DNA from: Weissella halotolerans DSM 20190
Lineage (GTDB): Bacteria > Bacillota > Bacilli > Lactobacillales > Lactobacillaceae
Assembly: GCF_000420365.1 (NCBI RefSeq)
Contig: NZ_ATUU01000003.1
Location: 81,245-145,244, forward strand
Reading direction: 5' to 3'
Length of the DNA: 64,000 nt
The notes beneath the pieces were generated by a model. It was not told where the DNA came from. It did not search any database and saw nothing but the letters and a program-made list of their open reading frames with translations. Shown here piece after piece: positions 36,713-46,290 of this stretch. Every line of letters begins with the position of its first letter. The first letter of the stretch is position 1. Position numbers and translations under genes: made by a program.

Positions 36713-37195
36713 ATGGATTTAGCCATCATTGATAATTCAGAACCCGGTGTATTGTCTAAACACTTGCAACTGGTTCAAGACGTATTAGATTACGCAGGGC
36801 AGTATTTACAACTACCTGCTGGCACTGAAATGTCAGTAACCTTTGTGAATAACCCTGAGATTCGCTGGTATAACAAACATTATCGTGGTCTAGATAAACC
36901 AACTGACGTGATTTCGTTTGCCATTGAAGATGCTGATGATGATGTGCCAATTAACTTTGCTGACGATCAACCAGTCGCGTTAGCTAAAAATATTGGTGAT
37001 ATTATTGTGTCGGTTGATAAGATTGGTGAACAGGCCACGTATTTAGAACATTCCTATGAACGTGAACTTGGCTTTTTAGTTGTGCATGGTTTCTTACATT
37101 TAAATGGCTATGATCATATGATTAGTGATGAAGCTGAAAAGGAAATGTTTACGTTACAACGAGAAATTTTGAATAGCTATGGACTCACGCGATAA
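36713..37195 (+). CDS. ybeY: Endoribonuclease YbeY
   Basis: A 160-residue zinc endoribonuclease needed for 16S 3' maturation and ribosome quality control. The metal motif HGFLHLNGYDH (His-x3-His-x5-His) is intact near 124-134, and the NPEIRWYNKHYRGLDKPTDVISF block is typical. The start follows TTGAAGGGG. Its end overlaps dgkA by 17 bases. Confidence 0.95.
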   Translation: MDLAIIDNSEPGVLSKHLQLVQDVLDYAGQYLQLPAGTEMSVTFVNNPEIRWYNKHYRGLDKPTDVISFAIEDADDDVPINFADDQPVALAKNIGDIIVSVDKIGEQATYLEHSYERELGFLVVHGFLHLNGYDHMISDEAEKEMFTLQREILNSYGLTR

Positions 37196-37595
37196 GCAAA
37201 GTAGACGCCGGCTAAGTCAAATTGATAAAAATACAAGTTTCCACCAGGCCTTCCATCATGCCGTAGATGGGATTGTGGAAGTATTAAGACGTGAGCGAAA
37301 TATGCGTTATCACGTGGTGATGGCAATTTTTGTTTTAGCCATTGGCTTGTACCTTGGCCTAGGTCGATCAGATTGGATTTGGATAACGATTGCCTTTTTC
37401 ATCGTTATCATGTCTGAATTTGTTAATACCATGGTTGAAGCGATTGTAGACTTAGCAGTTGGTCACCACTTTCATCCTTTGGCTAAGGTAGCTAAGGATG
37501 TAGCCGCTGGTGCTGTTTTGGTGGCGGCAACAACGGCAGTGGTGATCGGCCTATTAATATTTCAACCCTATCTCTTCCAACTGCTCGGTTGGTAG
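37179..37595 (+). CDS. dgkA: Undecaprenol/diacylglycerol kinase family protein
   Basis: A 138-residue membrane kinase with three TM helices and the signature EFVNTMVEAIVDL (MNTAIE-like) near 85-97. In Gram-positive bacteria this family phosphorylates undecaprenol, recycling the wall lipid carrier. Its start lies inside the ybeY end and has only a weak ribosome site, so translational coupling is likely. Followed after 29 bases by era. Confidence 0.92.
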   Translation: MDSRDKQSRRRLSQIDKNTSFHQAFHHAVDGIVEVLRRERNMRYHVVMAIFVLAIGLYLGLGRSDWIWITIAFFIVIMSEFVNTMVEAIVDLAVGHHFHPLAKVAKDVAAGAVLVAATTAVVIGLLIFQPYLFQLLGW

Positions 37596-37624
37596 ACAAG
37601 ACATTATAAGAATGAGGATCATAC

Positions 37625-38533
37625 ATGAGTACTGAGGAATTTAAATCGGGGTTTGTTGCTTTAATTGGGCGGCCAAATGTCGGCAAGTCAACGTTGCTCA
37701 ACCGCATGATTGGTGAAAAGATTGCCATCATGTCTTCTAAGGCCCAAACCACCCGTAACAAGATTGAAGGAATTTATACGACCTCAGAGGGTCAGGTGGT
37801 CTTCATGGATACGCCAGGAATTCATAAACCCCATAATGGTTTGGATGATTTCATGATTAAGACCGCGATGTCGGCCTTACGTGAAGCCGATTTAATCTGG
37901 TTAGTTGTGAATGCTGATGAACCGCGGGGTGCTGGTGATGACTTTATTATCAAGCGCTTGGCTGATGTTAAAACACCGGTTTATCTCGTGATTAATAAGA
38001 TTGATTTGGTAAAGCCAGAAGCGCTATTAACCCAGATTGATGACTATCGTCAACAGTACGATTTTGCTGAAATTTTCCCTATTTCAGCGCGCAATGGGGA
38101 TGGTGTTCAGGAACTCCTAGAATTAACGATGGACGGCCTAGAGCCTGGCCCACAATATTATCCGGCGGATCAAATTACCGATCATCCAGAACGTTTTTTG
38201 ATTGGGGAATTAATTCGAGAAAAGGTATTGCAATTAACCCGTCAGGAAGTGCCACATTCAGTGGCGGTCGTCATTGATCAAATTGCTAGAGAACATGACG
38301 AGAAGTTACACATTCAGGCAACCATTGTGGTTGAACGGGCTTCACAAAAGAACATTGTGATTGGAAAAGGGGGCTCAATGATTAAAGAAATTGGCACCCG
38401 GGCCCGTAAAGATATGGAACGCTTGTTAGGTGAGAAAATTTATCTTGAACTCTGGGTGAAAGTGGAGGAACGGTGGCGTGATAAGCCCCAGGCTCTACAG
38501 TCTTATGGTTATAAGGAAGATTCGGATATTTAA
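37625..38533 (+). CDS. era: GTPase Era
   Basis: A 302-residue GTPase for 30S maturation. G1 GRPNVGKST is near residues 15-23, G2 in [14 protein letters not shown] and NKIDL follow, and a C-terminal KH domain ([13 protein letters not shown]) binds the 16S 3' end. Length is normal. It sits in the conserved ybeY-dgkA-era-recO series. Confidence 0.97.
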   Translation: MSTEEFKSGFVALIGRPNVGKSTLLNRMIGEKIAIMSSKAQTTRNKIEGIYTTSEGQVVFMDTPGIHKPHNGLDDFMIKTAMSALREADLIWLVVNADEPRGAGDDFIIKRLADVKTPVYLVINKIDLVKPEALLTQIDDYRQQYDFAEIFPISARNGDGVQELLELTMDGLEPGPQYYPADQITDHPERFLIGELIREKVLQLTRQEVPHSVAVVIDQIAREHDEKLHIQATIVVERASQKNIVIGKGGSMIKEIGTRARKDMERLLGEKIYLELWVKVEERWRDKPQALQSYGYKEDSDI

Positions 38534-38540
38534 AAGCAGG

Positions 38541-38565
38541 GGTGGCGTTTTGGCGCCGCCTTTTT
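38541..38565 (+). terminator. Hairpin with T run between era and recO
   Basis: GGTGGCG / CGCCGCC (7 bp with one G-U) with a 6-base loop and five T. It ends only 16 bases before recO, so it may reduce but not abolish readthrough. Confidence 0.65.
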
Positions 38566-38580
38566 CTTAGGAGGCGGAAA

Positions 38581-39369
38581 ATGACAGAGGTATTTGATGC
38601 AGTCGTCATGTATCAGCGAAGTCACAAGGAACGTGACCTGTTAGTAAAAATGCTAACTAAACAGTATGGTAAGCGCATGTTTTACATTCGGAATGCCAAG
38701 GGGAAACGCTACCCCTATGCAGCTGATTTGCAACCATTAACCCGAGCCACCTATGAAGGGGTCATCCATCAAACCGGTCTAAGCTTTATTAATGATGTCA
38801 AGACTAGCACTTTGCCGATTCCTTTCTTGCAAGATGTTGAATTAAATGCCTATATGACTTATATACTGGGTCTCATTGACGCCGCCTTTGTCGATAACCA
38901 ACCGCTTCCTTTTTGGTATGATCAGGCAGTAGTAGCTGAAGAAAAAATGATTGCTGGGGTTGATGCCCAAGGGCTTGCCAATTTCTTTGAAGTGAAATTA
39001 TTGACTGATTTTGGTGTTCAACCGGAGTTTGGGGCTTGTGTCGTCTGTGGCCGTCAAGCGGGACCATTAGATTTTTCGATGGCCTACTCGGGGGCCTTGT
39101 GCGAACGTCATTGGCAGCTGGATGAACATCGTTTTCATTTGTCTGGCAAAGTACTACCAGTTTTAGCACGGCTAGCCCAACTAACTGACTTACGGCAACT
39201 TAACTCTTTATCTTTAAGCACAGAGACAAAACATGGTATGACTCAGGTATTAGATGCTATTTATGATGATCAAGTGGGGGTTCAATTAAAGGCAAAACGC
39301 TTTATTCAGCAATTACATCAATGGGATCAACGCTTACAAAAAAGACCAGGTCACGTAGATGAAGCCTGA
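38581..39369 (+). CDS. recO: DNA repair protein RecO
   Basis: A 262-residue mediator that loads RecA with RecF and RecR. The N-terminal OB fold (DAVVMYQRSHKERDLLVK) and a C-terminal zinc site (ACVVCGRQ, then ALCERH) are clear. The start follows AGGAGG at 38570-38575; a frame from 38542 would begin within the hairpin. No promoter is obvious between era and recO. Confidence 0.94.
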   Translation: MTEVFDAVVMYQRSHKERDLLVKMLTKQYGKRMFYIRNAKGKRYPYAADLQPLTRATYEGVIHQTGLSFINDVKTSTLPIPFLQDVELNAYMTYILGLIDAAFVDNQPLPFWYDQAVVAEEKMIAGVDAQGLANFFEVKLLTDFGVQPEFGACVVCGRQAGPLDFSMAYSGALCERHWQLDEHRFHLSGKVLPVLARLAQLTDLRQLNSLSLSTETKHGMTQVLDAIYDDQVGVQLKAKRFIQQLHQWDQRLQKRPGHVDEA

Positions 39370-39376
39370 AGAAAGA

Positions 39377-39404
39377 TTGACTTTTAAAGCAATCTGAGTA
39401 AAAT
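39377..39404 (+). promoter_or_regulatory. Promoter for glyQS
   Basis: TTGACT (39377-39382) and TAAAAT (39399-39404) with a 16-base spacer, just before the T-box leader. Confidence 0.78.
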
Positions 39405-39409
39405 ACTAG

Positions 39410-39602
39410 GTATAGATGTTGATGACAAAGGAAAGTCTGATTGCAGCGATTTACCGGTGGTGTGAGGGTAAAAAAGACGAGGGCATTGTCGGAGTCCAAA
39501 AGATGAATCATGAAGCTGCCAATCTGTTGATTGGAAGTAGGGTGGAACCGCGAATTAATCGTCCCTGCATTAGATACTGTTGTGTCTAGTGCAGGGCTTT
39601 TT
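39410..39602 (+). promoter_or_regulatory. T-box leader of glyQS (Gly)
   Basis: Stem I includes GACAA with TTGTC; the specifier GGC (39482-39484) sits just 5' of that helix, followed by A, and reads glycine. The T-box AGTAGGGTGGAACCGCG spans about 39537-39552, and the terminator CCCTGCA ... GCAGGG with five T ends at 39601. Uncharged tRNA-Gly should favour readthrough. Confidence 0.95.
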
Positions 39603-39632
39603 AGTGTCGTATATAAAGGAAGGATGAGGAGC

Positions 39633-40559
39633 ATGACAACCAAGTTGAGTGTGCAAGATATTATCTTGACGTTGCAAACTTTTTGGGCTGACCAAGGGGC
39701 AATGCTAATGCAAGCTTATGATACAGAAAAAGGGGCTGGAACCATGAGCCCATATACATTTTTGCGAGCCAATGGTCCTGAACCATGGCATGCAGCTTAT
39801 GTGGAGCCATCCCGACGCCCAGCAGACGGGCGTTACGGGGATAACCCTAACCGGCTTTATCAACATCATCAATTTCAGGTGGTAATGAAACCATCACCTG
39901 ATAATATTCAAGAACTTTATCTTCAATCGCTGGCCGCATTAGGAATTAATCCTTTGGAACATGATATTCGGTTTGTTGAGGATAATTGGGAAAATCCATC
40001 TATGGGCGCTGCCGGAATTGGTTGGGAAATTTGGCTTGATGGTATGGAGGTGACGCAGTTCACTTATTTCCAACAAGTTGGTGGGATTCAAGTAGATGCT
40101 GTAACAGCTGAGATTACCTATGGGCTAGAACGTTTAGCTTCTTATATTCAAGACGTGCCAACCGTTTATGACTTAGAGTGGGGTCATGGTGTGCTTTACG
40201 GTGATATCTTCAAGGAGCCTGAATTTGAACAGTCAACGTATGCTTTTGATACCTCTGATGCGCAAATGTTGTTAGCTCATTTTAATGAGTATGAAGCTGA
40301 GGCCAAACGAGCCTTAGACCATAATTTAGTTCATCCAGCTTATGATTATATTTTAAAGTCTTCACATACCTTTAATCTGTTGGATGCACGTGGGGTAGTA
40401 TCCGTTACCGAGCGGGCTAAATATTTGAGTCGTATTCGCAAGATGGCCCGTACGGTTGCTAAAGAGTTTATTGCTGAGCGTAAGAAACTGGGCTATCCAC
40501 TACTGAAGGATGAAACACTACGAGCCAAGTATTTACCTGAAGAAGAGGAGGCAAAGTAA
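39633..40559 (+). CDS. glyQ: Glycyl-tRNA synthetase alpha subunit
   Basis: A 308-residue catalytic subunit of the bacterial alpha2beta2 GlyRS. The N-terminal [18 protein letters not shown] and the motif-rich [13 protein letters not shown] and [14 protein letters not shown] are diagnostic. The start follows GGATGAGGAG after the T-box; a longer frame from 39531 lies inside the leader. The stop is one base before glyS. Confidence 0.97.
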   Translation: MTTKLSVQDIILTLQTFWADQGAMLMQAYDTEKGAGTMSPYTFLRANGPEPWHAAYVEPSRRPADGRYGDNPNRLYQHHQFQVVMKPSPDNIQELYLQSLAALGINPLEHDIRFVEDNWENPSMGAAGIGWEIWLDGMEVTQFTYFQQVGGIQVDAVTAEITYGLERLASYIQDVPTVYDLEWGHGVLYGDIFKEPEFEQSTYAFDTSDAQMLLAHFNEYEAEAKRALDHNLVHPAYDYILKSSHTFNLLDARGVVSVTERAKYLSRIRKMARTVAKEFIAERKKLGYPLLKDETLRAKYLPEEEEAK

Positions 40560-40560
40560 A

Positions 40561-42645
40561 ATGGCAGATTTTTTGCTTGAAATTGGTTTGGAAGAGATGC
40601 CCGCACATTTAGTGACGCCGGCCGAAGAACAATTAGTTGATCGGATGCAAACCTTTTTGACAGACCAACGGTTACCACATGGTGCAATTAAGGCCTACTC
40701 GACTCCTCGGCGTTTGGCAATCTTGGTTCAAGACCTTGCAGAGCGGGCAAAGGATAATGAAGAAGAAGTTAAAGGCCCCGCAAAAAAGGCAGCCTTTGAT
40801 GAGACTGGAGCCTACTCACGAGCTGCACAAGGGTTTGCCAGAGGTCAGGGCCTGACTACTGATGATATTTACTTTAAGGAATTTAAAGGCCAAGAATATG
40901 TGTACGTTAAAAAGTTTGAGGCTGGTCAACCCGCTGCTGAAGTCTTAAAAGGCGTTAAGGACGTGGTGGCAGCGATGACCTTCCCAACAACCATGCGTTG
41001 GGGTCGACATGACTTTGAATATATTCGACCAATTCGGTGGCTCGTAGCCCTTCTAGATGATCAAGTAGTGCCATTTAGTTTGGTTGGGGTAACAACGGAT
41101 CGGACAAGTCGTGGTCACCGCTTCTTAGGTCATGCAGTAAACCTAAAGCAAGCCGCTGATTACCAGGAACAATTAGCTGCTTCCTTTGTACAAGTCGATG
41201 CAAAAGCCCGTAAAGATGCGATTTGGCAGCAAATTGAACATTTGGCTCAGGAGCAACACTGGCAGGTAGTGCCAGATGCTGACTTACTTGAAGAAGTGAA
41301 CAACCTGGTTGAGTATCCAACTGCCTTTGCGGGTGATTTTGATCCAAAGTATCTACTGTTACCTGATGAAGTTCTCATTACGTCAATGCGCGAGCATCAA
41401 CGTTTCTTCCATGTGGTTGATGACCAAGGACAGCTATTACCGCATTTTATTTCAGTTCGGAATGGAAATGCAGACTTTATTGATAATGTGATTGCTGGTA
41501 ATGAAAAGGTCTTGGTGGCACGGTTAGAAGATGCTGCTTTCTTCTATCAAGAGGATCAAAAGCATACTATTGATGAATATAATGCTAAGCTAGAACAGGT
41601 TTCTTTCCATGCCAAACTAGGTTCACTAGCTAGTCATACGCGTCGCACCCAAGTGTTGGCGGCGTTAATTGCTGACCGGCTTCAGTTGGATCAGGCAGAA
41701 CGTGCGCAACTCGCGCGTGCGGCTACAATTTACAAGTTTGACCTGATGACTGGCATGGTTGGTGAATTTGATGAACTTCAAGGCGTTATGGGTGAAAAAT
41801 ATGCCCGTCTCTTTGGTGAGGATCCAGCCGTTGCCGTAGCAATTCGCGAACATTATATGCCAACGAGTGCTGATGGCAAGCTACCAGCGTCAATGCTCGG
41901 CAAAGTTTTGGCCTTAGCTGATAAGTTAGAAACAGTGCTATCATTCTTTGCAGGGGGCATGCAACCATCAGGTTCCAATGATCCTTATGCTTTGCGCCGA
42001 GCAGCCTCAGGGGTTGTAAATATCCTCGTTGCTAATGACTGGACATTTTCACTTGAACAGCTCTTAAATGATTTTATTGTGAAAATTGTTCGACAGGATG
42101 ACCGTTTTGGATTACCTAATGAAGTTGCAGCTGAACTAACAGGACAGGTTGCTGATGTCTTGGACTTCTTGACGGATCGCGTAGTTAAAGCACTGCATAA
42201 AAAGGGCGTAAGACGCGATGTGATTGCAGCCGTGACCGAAAATGGCTTTACTAATCCGGCCCAAATGACCATATCAGCAGAGGTTATCTTAGCGCACCAG
42301 ACTGAAGCGGATTTTCGGATCGGGGTGGAAGCATTGACCCGGATTATGCGCTTGACCCAAAAGAATCCTGAAAGTGGACAAGTACAACCAAACTTATTTG
42401 AGAATGAAGCTGAACAAGCCCTTTATGATGCTGTTTTGCCGTTGACTAAGGAAACTGATCTTAACCAGTTGTTAACTGACTTATTGGGGTTGCACACGGT
42501 AATTGGCGCTTACTTTGATCAAACCATGGTTATGGTTGACGATGAGCAGTTAAAAGCAAATCGTCTAGCTACCTTGGCCTTAGTTAGTCAGCAAGCGGCC
42601 CGGATTGCTAACTTTGTTCAATTGGATGTAAAGAGTAATTCGTAA
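40561..42645 (+). CDS. glyS: Glycyl-tRNA synthetase beta subunit
   Basis: A 694-residue tRNA-binding subunit. It opens with FLLEIGLEEMPAHLV and has the GRHDFEYIRPIRWLVAL block, an HD-like region (FDLMTGMVGEFDELQGVMG) and a C-terminal anticodon-binding domain. It is co-transcribed with glyQ and uses GAAGAGGAGG at the end of that gene as ribosome site. Confidence 0.97.
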   Translation: MADFLLEIGLEEMPAHLVTPAEEQLVDRMQTFLTDQRLPHGAIKAYSTPRRLAILVQDLAERAKDNEEEVKGPAKKAAFDETGAYSRAAQGFARGQGLTTDDIYFKEFKGQEYVYVKKFEAGQPAAEVLKGVKDVVAAMTFPTTMRWGRHDFEYIRPIRWLVALLDDQVVPFSLVGVTTDRTSRGHRFLGHAVNLKQAADYQEQLAASFVQVDAKARKDAIWQQIEHLAQEQHWQVVPDADLLEEVNNLVEYPTAFAGDFDPKYLLLPDEVLITSMREHQRFFHVVDDQGQLLPHFISVRNGNADFIDNVIAGNEKVLVARLEDAAFFYQEDQKHTIDEYNAKLEQVSFHAKLGSLASHTRRTQVLAALIADRLQLDQAERAQLARAATIYKFDLMTGMVGEFDELQGVMGEKYARLFGEDPAVAVAIREHYMPTSADGKLPASMLGKVLALADKLETVLSFFAGGMQPSGSNDPYALRRAASGVVNILVANDWTFSLEQLLNDFIVKIVRQDDRFGLPNEVAAELTGQVADVLDFLTDRVVKALHKKGVRRDVIAAVTENGFTNPAQMTISAEVILAHQTEADFRIGVEALTRIMRLTQKNPESGQVQPNLFENEAEQALYDAVLPLTKETDLNQLLTDLLGLHTVIGAYFDQTMVMVDDEQLKANRLATLALVSQQAARIANFVQLDVKSNS

Positions 42646-42652
42646 TCTTTGC

Positions 42653-42681
42653 TTGGCAAGCAATAAAAAGTTATGTATAAT
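42653..42681 (+). promoter_or_regulatory. Promoter for tRNA-Ser(GGA)
   Basis: TTGGCA (42653-42658) and TATAAT (42676-42681) with a 17-base spacer. Confidence 0.82.
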
Positions 42682-42711
42682 GCTATTGGGACTTGGTCCC
42701 GATAACATTTT

Positions 42712-42799
42712 GGGGATGTACTCAAGTGGCTGAAGAGGCGCCCTTGGAAAGGGCGTAGGTCGGGCAACTGGCGCGGGGGTTCGAATCCCCCCATCTCCG
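42712..42799 (+). tRNA. tRNA-Ser(GGA)
   Basis: 88 bases with acceptor GGGGATG / CATCTCC (one G-U), anticodon loop TTGGAAA (anticodon GGA), long variable arm, T-arm GGGGGTTCGAATCCCCC and discriminator G. CCA is not encoded. Confidence 0.96.
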
Positions 42800-42836
42800 T
42801 TATATTGAATTTCTGTATTTTACTTAAAATGCTTTC

Positions 42837-42882
42837 AAACCGCTATCTATAGGCTTTCAAATGGCTTTGGATAGCGGTTTTT
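42837..42882 (+). terminator. Terminator after tRNA-Ser(GGA)
   Basis: Stem AAACCGCTATC / GATAGCGGTTT with a long inner loop, followed by TTATTTT. Confidence 0.8.
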
Positions 42883-43199
42883 ATTTTGTGAAAAATCACT
42901 TATCTCCCGAATTATTTGCCATATAATTTTCCACTTAAAGTGTACCGGGCTTGACTTATTAAATCCAACGCCTTTAACGCTCTTTGAGAGTGTTTGAATA
43001 TGCTCTGCCTAAAATGTCATTAATCGGAGGCTATAGGCCACTAATTGATCTGGTATTGCGATTTTTTAGTGTGATTATTAGAGATTTGAAATCAAGTCAA
43101 GCCATAACGGCGCCTATTCATCGTTAGATGTTGGATAGGTACCAGTTTAAATATTGAGTTATGATATAATTTGGATAGACTTTGCTAGGGAGAAGGGAA
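42883..43199. other. Gene-free gap after tRNA-Ser
   Basis: About 315 bases with no ORF of note. A TATAAT-like box near 43164-43169 probably belongs to the downstream gene. No tRNA 3' duplicate, IS end or known RNA was recognised. Confidence 0.5.
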
Positions 43200-43955
43200 A
43201 TGACAGAAGAGGATTATTCACGAATTGAAAAGTATCGAAAAAGGCGGGCTCAGGCGCAAGAAACTGAACCCTCCTACGCATATTCAAATATGCATACTTA
43301 TGCCTTTTACCGCAAGAGGCGACATGAGCGTCGGTGGCGACCAGCTTATTTAGTAGCCCGGCGTCGTCATTGGTTACAAATACTCACTAGTGCGCTGGGC
43401 GTTGCCCTGTTGCTAGGGGCAGGGTTGTTTGTATTAGGCCAAGACCAACATACTAAAAGTCCAGAAAGATCTGGTGACCAGTCGATTAGCAAACAGGCGT
43501 CGTCTACATCGTCTACTGAGCAATCATCAGGAACCAGTCAGTTAAGTGCAAGCCAAACGACAGCAACTCCTGTGTTTACTAAATTATCAATGACGCAGCA
43601 ACGGAATATTTTAAAAGAGTGGGCCTTGGATTACGCTAAGCAGGTGGGCCATTTTGGGATTGATGATGAAGGCAATCTGATCCCTTATCGACCATTACCA
43701 GTGTCACAAGTTAAACTGACCGAAATACATAATGGTTTTGAATTAACTACACCGGCCTTTGGCAAGTTGAATCCACAGCAATTGGAAGCGGGGAAGATGA
43801 TGGCTGATATTTATTCTGATTTGCCTGATTGGTCTTATCGGATTATTGATCAACATAATGGTCGTTGGGAACTTTGGCAAAGTACCTCAGGTGTACAGGT
43901 TGAGCCTGATACAATCGTGACGGATGAAGACTTAATGCAACGCTACGTTGATTAG
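43200..43955 (+). CDS. Membrane-anchored protein of unknown function
   Basis: A 251-residue protein with a very basic cytoplasmic N-terminus (many Arg, Lys and Tyr, about 1-58), one TM helix (LQILTSALGVALLLGAGLFVLG, about 60-82), a Ser/Thr/Gln linker (85-125) and an external domain with FTKLSMTQQRNILKEWALDYAKQ and a WELW motif. No family is recognised. It resembles DUF4767-like or LAB lipoprotein-type domains only loosely. GGAGAAGGG sets the start. Confidence 0.7.
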   Translation: MTEEDYSRIEKYRKRRAQAQETEPSYAYSNMHTYAFYRKRRHERRWRPAYLVARRRHWLQILTSALGVALLLGAGLFVLGQDQHTKSPERSGDQSISKQASSTSSTEQSSGTSQLSASQTTATPVFTKLSMTQQRNILKEWALDYAKQVGHFGIDDEGNLIPYRPLPVSQVKLTEIHNGFELTTPAFGKLNPQQLEAGKMMADIYSDLPDWSYRIIDQHNGRWELWQSTSGVQVEPDTIVTDEDLMQRYVD

Positions 43956-44073
43956 GATTGTCAACCTAATTGATTGAGAAGAAGTGATTGGGCTGTGGCC
44001 CATAATAGAAATAAGCTCAGCTTTAGGGCTGTATATAAAGAAATTAAAAAGTAACGGCAGGTGACAATAAAAA

Positions 44074-44523
44074 ATGGAAAATTATCAGGTTAGTGTTAAA
44101 AAAACTGATGCGCTGTCACCAACTGAATTGTTAACGATTATGCAAGAGCGGGTAAGGGTATTTGTTGTAGAGCAAGCCTGTCCCTATCAGGAAATTGATG
44201 GTCAAGATGAAATGGCCTTGCATGTTTGTTTTTGGCAGGGAAGTGAGTTGGTGGCCTATGCACGTGTCATCCCGCATTTAGATGGTCGCCACATTAGCTT
44301 TGGCCGTGTCCTGGTCAAAGCACCTTACCGCGGCCAAGAATTAGGTAAAGCGTTAATCAGGCGGACCCTTGCTGAAATAAAGAACCGCTTTCCACAGCAA
44401 GAAGTTCAAATTGCGGCGCAAGCTTATTTAACGTCGTTTTATGCGACATTTGGGTTTACTGCCATTTCAAGTCCTTATTTGGAAGATGGGATTCTCCATA
44501 TTGATATGGTAAGACCCAGCTAG
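44074..44523 (+). CDS. ElaA-like GNAT acetyltransferase
   Basis: A 149-residue acetyltransferase of the ElaA type: RVRVFVVEQACPYQEIDGQDE near 27-48, then the acetyl-CoA loop FGRVLVKAPYRGQELGKAL and the C-terminal FYATFGFTAISSPYLEDGI. The substrate is unknown. The gene is monocistronic, with a GCAGGTG ribosome site. Confidence 0.88.
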   Translation: MENYQVSVKKTDALSPTELLTIMQERVRVFVVEQACPYQEIDGQDEMALHVCFWQGSELVAYARVIPHLDGRHISFGRVLVKAPYRGQELGKALIRRTLAEIKNRFPQQEVQIAAQAYLTSFYATFGFTAISSPYLEDGILHIDMVRPS

Positions 44524-44668
44524 TTACTTGCATTTTTTTAAAGATAGGCATGAGAGTTTTAAGAATTATACCTGGTGACTAGACAAGATCCCCAGTGAAC
44601 AGCATACTTAGGCATTAGAATGTGATTGTGACGGGATTATTTAACTAGTAGTCAGTATGGGGGATGAA

Positions 44669-46141
44669 ATGATAGTGGAATGGACAACACTTTTAAATAT
44701 TATTGTGATTATCAATGCGGGCTTAGCCATCTTTACTGTGTTTCGACAGCCCCGTGATATTGCAGCTACGTGGGCGTGGTTGCTTTTACTCGTATTTTTG
44801 CCAATTTTAGGCTTTTTTATCTATTCCTTTTTTGGCCGGCGCTTGCCCAAAAAGACGGTCTTTCCATTACCAGTAACGGTGCAAGAACGGTTGCAACGAA
44901 CCTTTGATCAGCAAAAGAGTCAGTTGGGAAGGCTCGATGTAACTGAGAATCCTAATAATGCATTAATTAATGATGCTAGCGGGATGGCTGAAATGTTTAT
45001 GAATATTGATACAGCTCCTCTTTTAGGACAGAACGAGATAGAAACCTTTACTGGAGGCAAGCCATTTATGGAGGCTGTGCTCAAGGATATTGATCAGGCT
45101 AAGCAGTCTATTCATATTGAATTCTATACTTTTTATGCCGATAAAATTGGGCAAAAGGTCTTGGACCATTTAGTTGCTAAGGCAAAGGCTGGAGTCGCAG
45201 TGAGGGTCTTGTATGATTCATGGGGATCAATGGGGACGACCAAGCAGTTTTTCCAACCTCTTTTTGATGCTGGTGGATGGGCTTATCCTTTTTTACGGAA
45301 TGAATTGAATGTGATTGACATGCGAGCAAACTTCCGTGATCATCATAAGATTATTACAATTGATGGGACTTATGGCTACATTGGTGGGCTCAATATTGGT
45401 GACCAGTATATGGGCTGGGATCCAAAGTTTGGTAATTGGCGTGATTGTTCAATTCGTATTCACGGGCAGGGTGTGCATGGATTACAGACCAAGTTTTTAA
45501 CTTCTTGGAATGCAACGGTATCTGAACAACCAATCAATCCGGCCACTGAAGCCGAATGGGCGAGCTACTATCCCACAGTTTCGACGGCTGGACAGGCTGT
45601 GATGCAAATTGTTTCGAGTGGTCCTGATTCAAGCATGGAACAAATTAAAATGGGTTATTTAAAATTAATTCAGTTAGCTAAGCATTCTATAAAAATCACA
45701 ACGCCCTATCTTATTCCTGATCCTTCGGTGCTTGATGCCTTGAAGATTGCAGTTAAGTCGGGGGTGCAAGTTGAGATTGTAACACCTGATATGCCGGATC
45801 ATCCCTTTGTTTACCGGGCGACACAGTATTATTCTTGGCAGTTATCTAAGCTTGGCATCAAGGTTTACGCTTACAACAAGGGCTTTATGCATGCAAAGAC
45901 AATCGTAGTTGATGGAAAGTATGTATCGGTTGGCTCAGCTAATTTAGATTACCGGAGTTTTGAACTCAATTTTGAAGCAAATGCCTTTGTTTACGATGAG
46001 ACTTTGGCAAGGCAGATGGTGGCTATTTTTGCGGAAAACATTGCTGACAGTACTTTGCAAACGGATGATATTTTGGCAGCCCAATCACTATGGTTGACGA
46101 TCAAACAGCACTTCAGTCGCTTATTATCACCTTTATTGTAA
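44669..46141 (+). CDS. cls: Cardiolipin synthase
   Basis: A 490-residue phospholipase D family enzyme that joins two phosphatidylglycerols. Two N-terminal TM helices are followed by two HKD motifs: HHKIITID (His225, Lys227) and HAKTIVVDG (His408). GGLNIGDQYMG and GSANLDYRS follow the motifs as usual. ATG 44669 is preferred because GGGGGAT lies just before it; the ATG at 44657 has no site. Confidence 0.94.
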   Translation: MIVEWTTLLNIIVIINAGLAIFTVFRQPRDIAATWAWLLLLVFLPILGFFIYSFFGRRLPKKTVFPLPVTVQERLQRTFDQQKSQLGRLDVTENPNNALINDASGMAEMFMNIDTAPLLGQNEIETFTGGKPFMEAVLKDIDQAKQSIHIEFYTFYADKIGQKVLDHLVAKAKAGVAVRVLYDSWGSMGTTKQFFQPLFDAGGWAYPFLRNELNVIDMRANFRDHHKIITIDGTYGYIGGLNIGDQYMGWDPKFGNWRDCSIRIHGQGVHGLQTKFLTSWNATVSEQPINPATEAEWASYYPTVSTAGQAVMQIVSSGPDSSMEQIKMGYLKLIQLAKHSIKITTPYLIPDPSVLDALKIAVKSGVQVEIVTPDMPDHPFVYRATQYYSWQLSKLGIKVYAYNKGFMHAKTIVVDGKYVSVGSANLDYRSFELNFEANAFVYDETLARQMVAIFAENIADSTLQTDDILAAQSLWLTIKQHFSRLLSPLL

Positions 46142-46146
46142 GTGTC

Positions 46147-46173
46147 AAGACCGGTTAGCAACCGGTCTTTTTT
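46147..46173 (+). terminator. Terminator after cls
   Basis: Stem AGACCGGTT / AACCGGTCT with a 3-base loop and five or more T. Confidence 0.92.
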
Positions 46174-46205
46174 AATTAGTAGTACCTTAATTGGGTTAAA
46201 TTTTA

Positions 46206-46232
46206 GGTCTATTTAAGTTTAGACCGTATAAT
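46206..46232. promoter_or_regulatory. Inverted repeat abutting the terC -10 box
   Basis: GGTCTA (46206-46211) and TAGACC (46220-46225) flank 8 bases, and TATAAT follows at 46227-46232. It may be an operator for terC. Confidence 0.4.
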
Positions 46233-46290
46233 CAGTCAGACTAGGAATAATTGTAGAGATTCCTTGCGCAAGTAGGAAAGATGGTTTGTT

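Noticed and set aside
46174..46290. yybP-ykoY manganese riboswitch before terC
   Set aside because: The position fits, but none of the conserved aptamer sequences is present.
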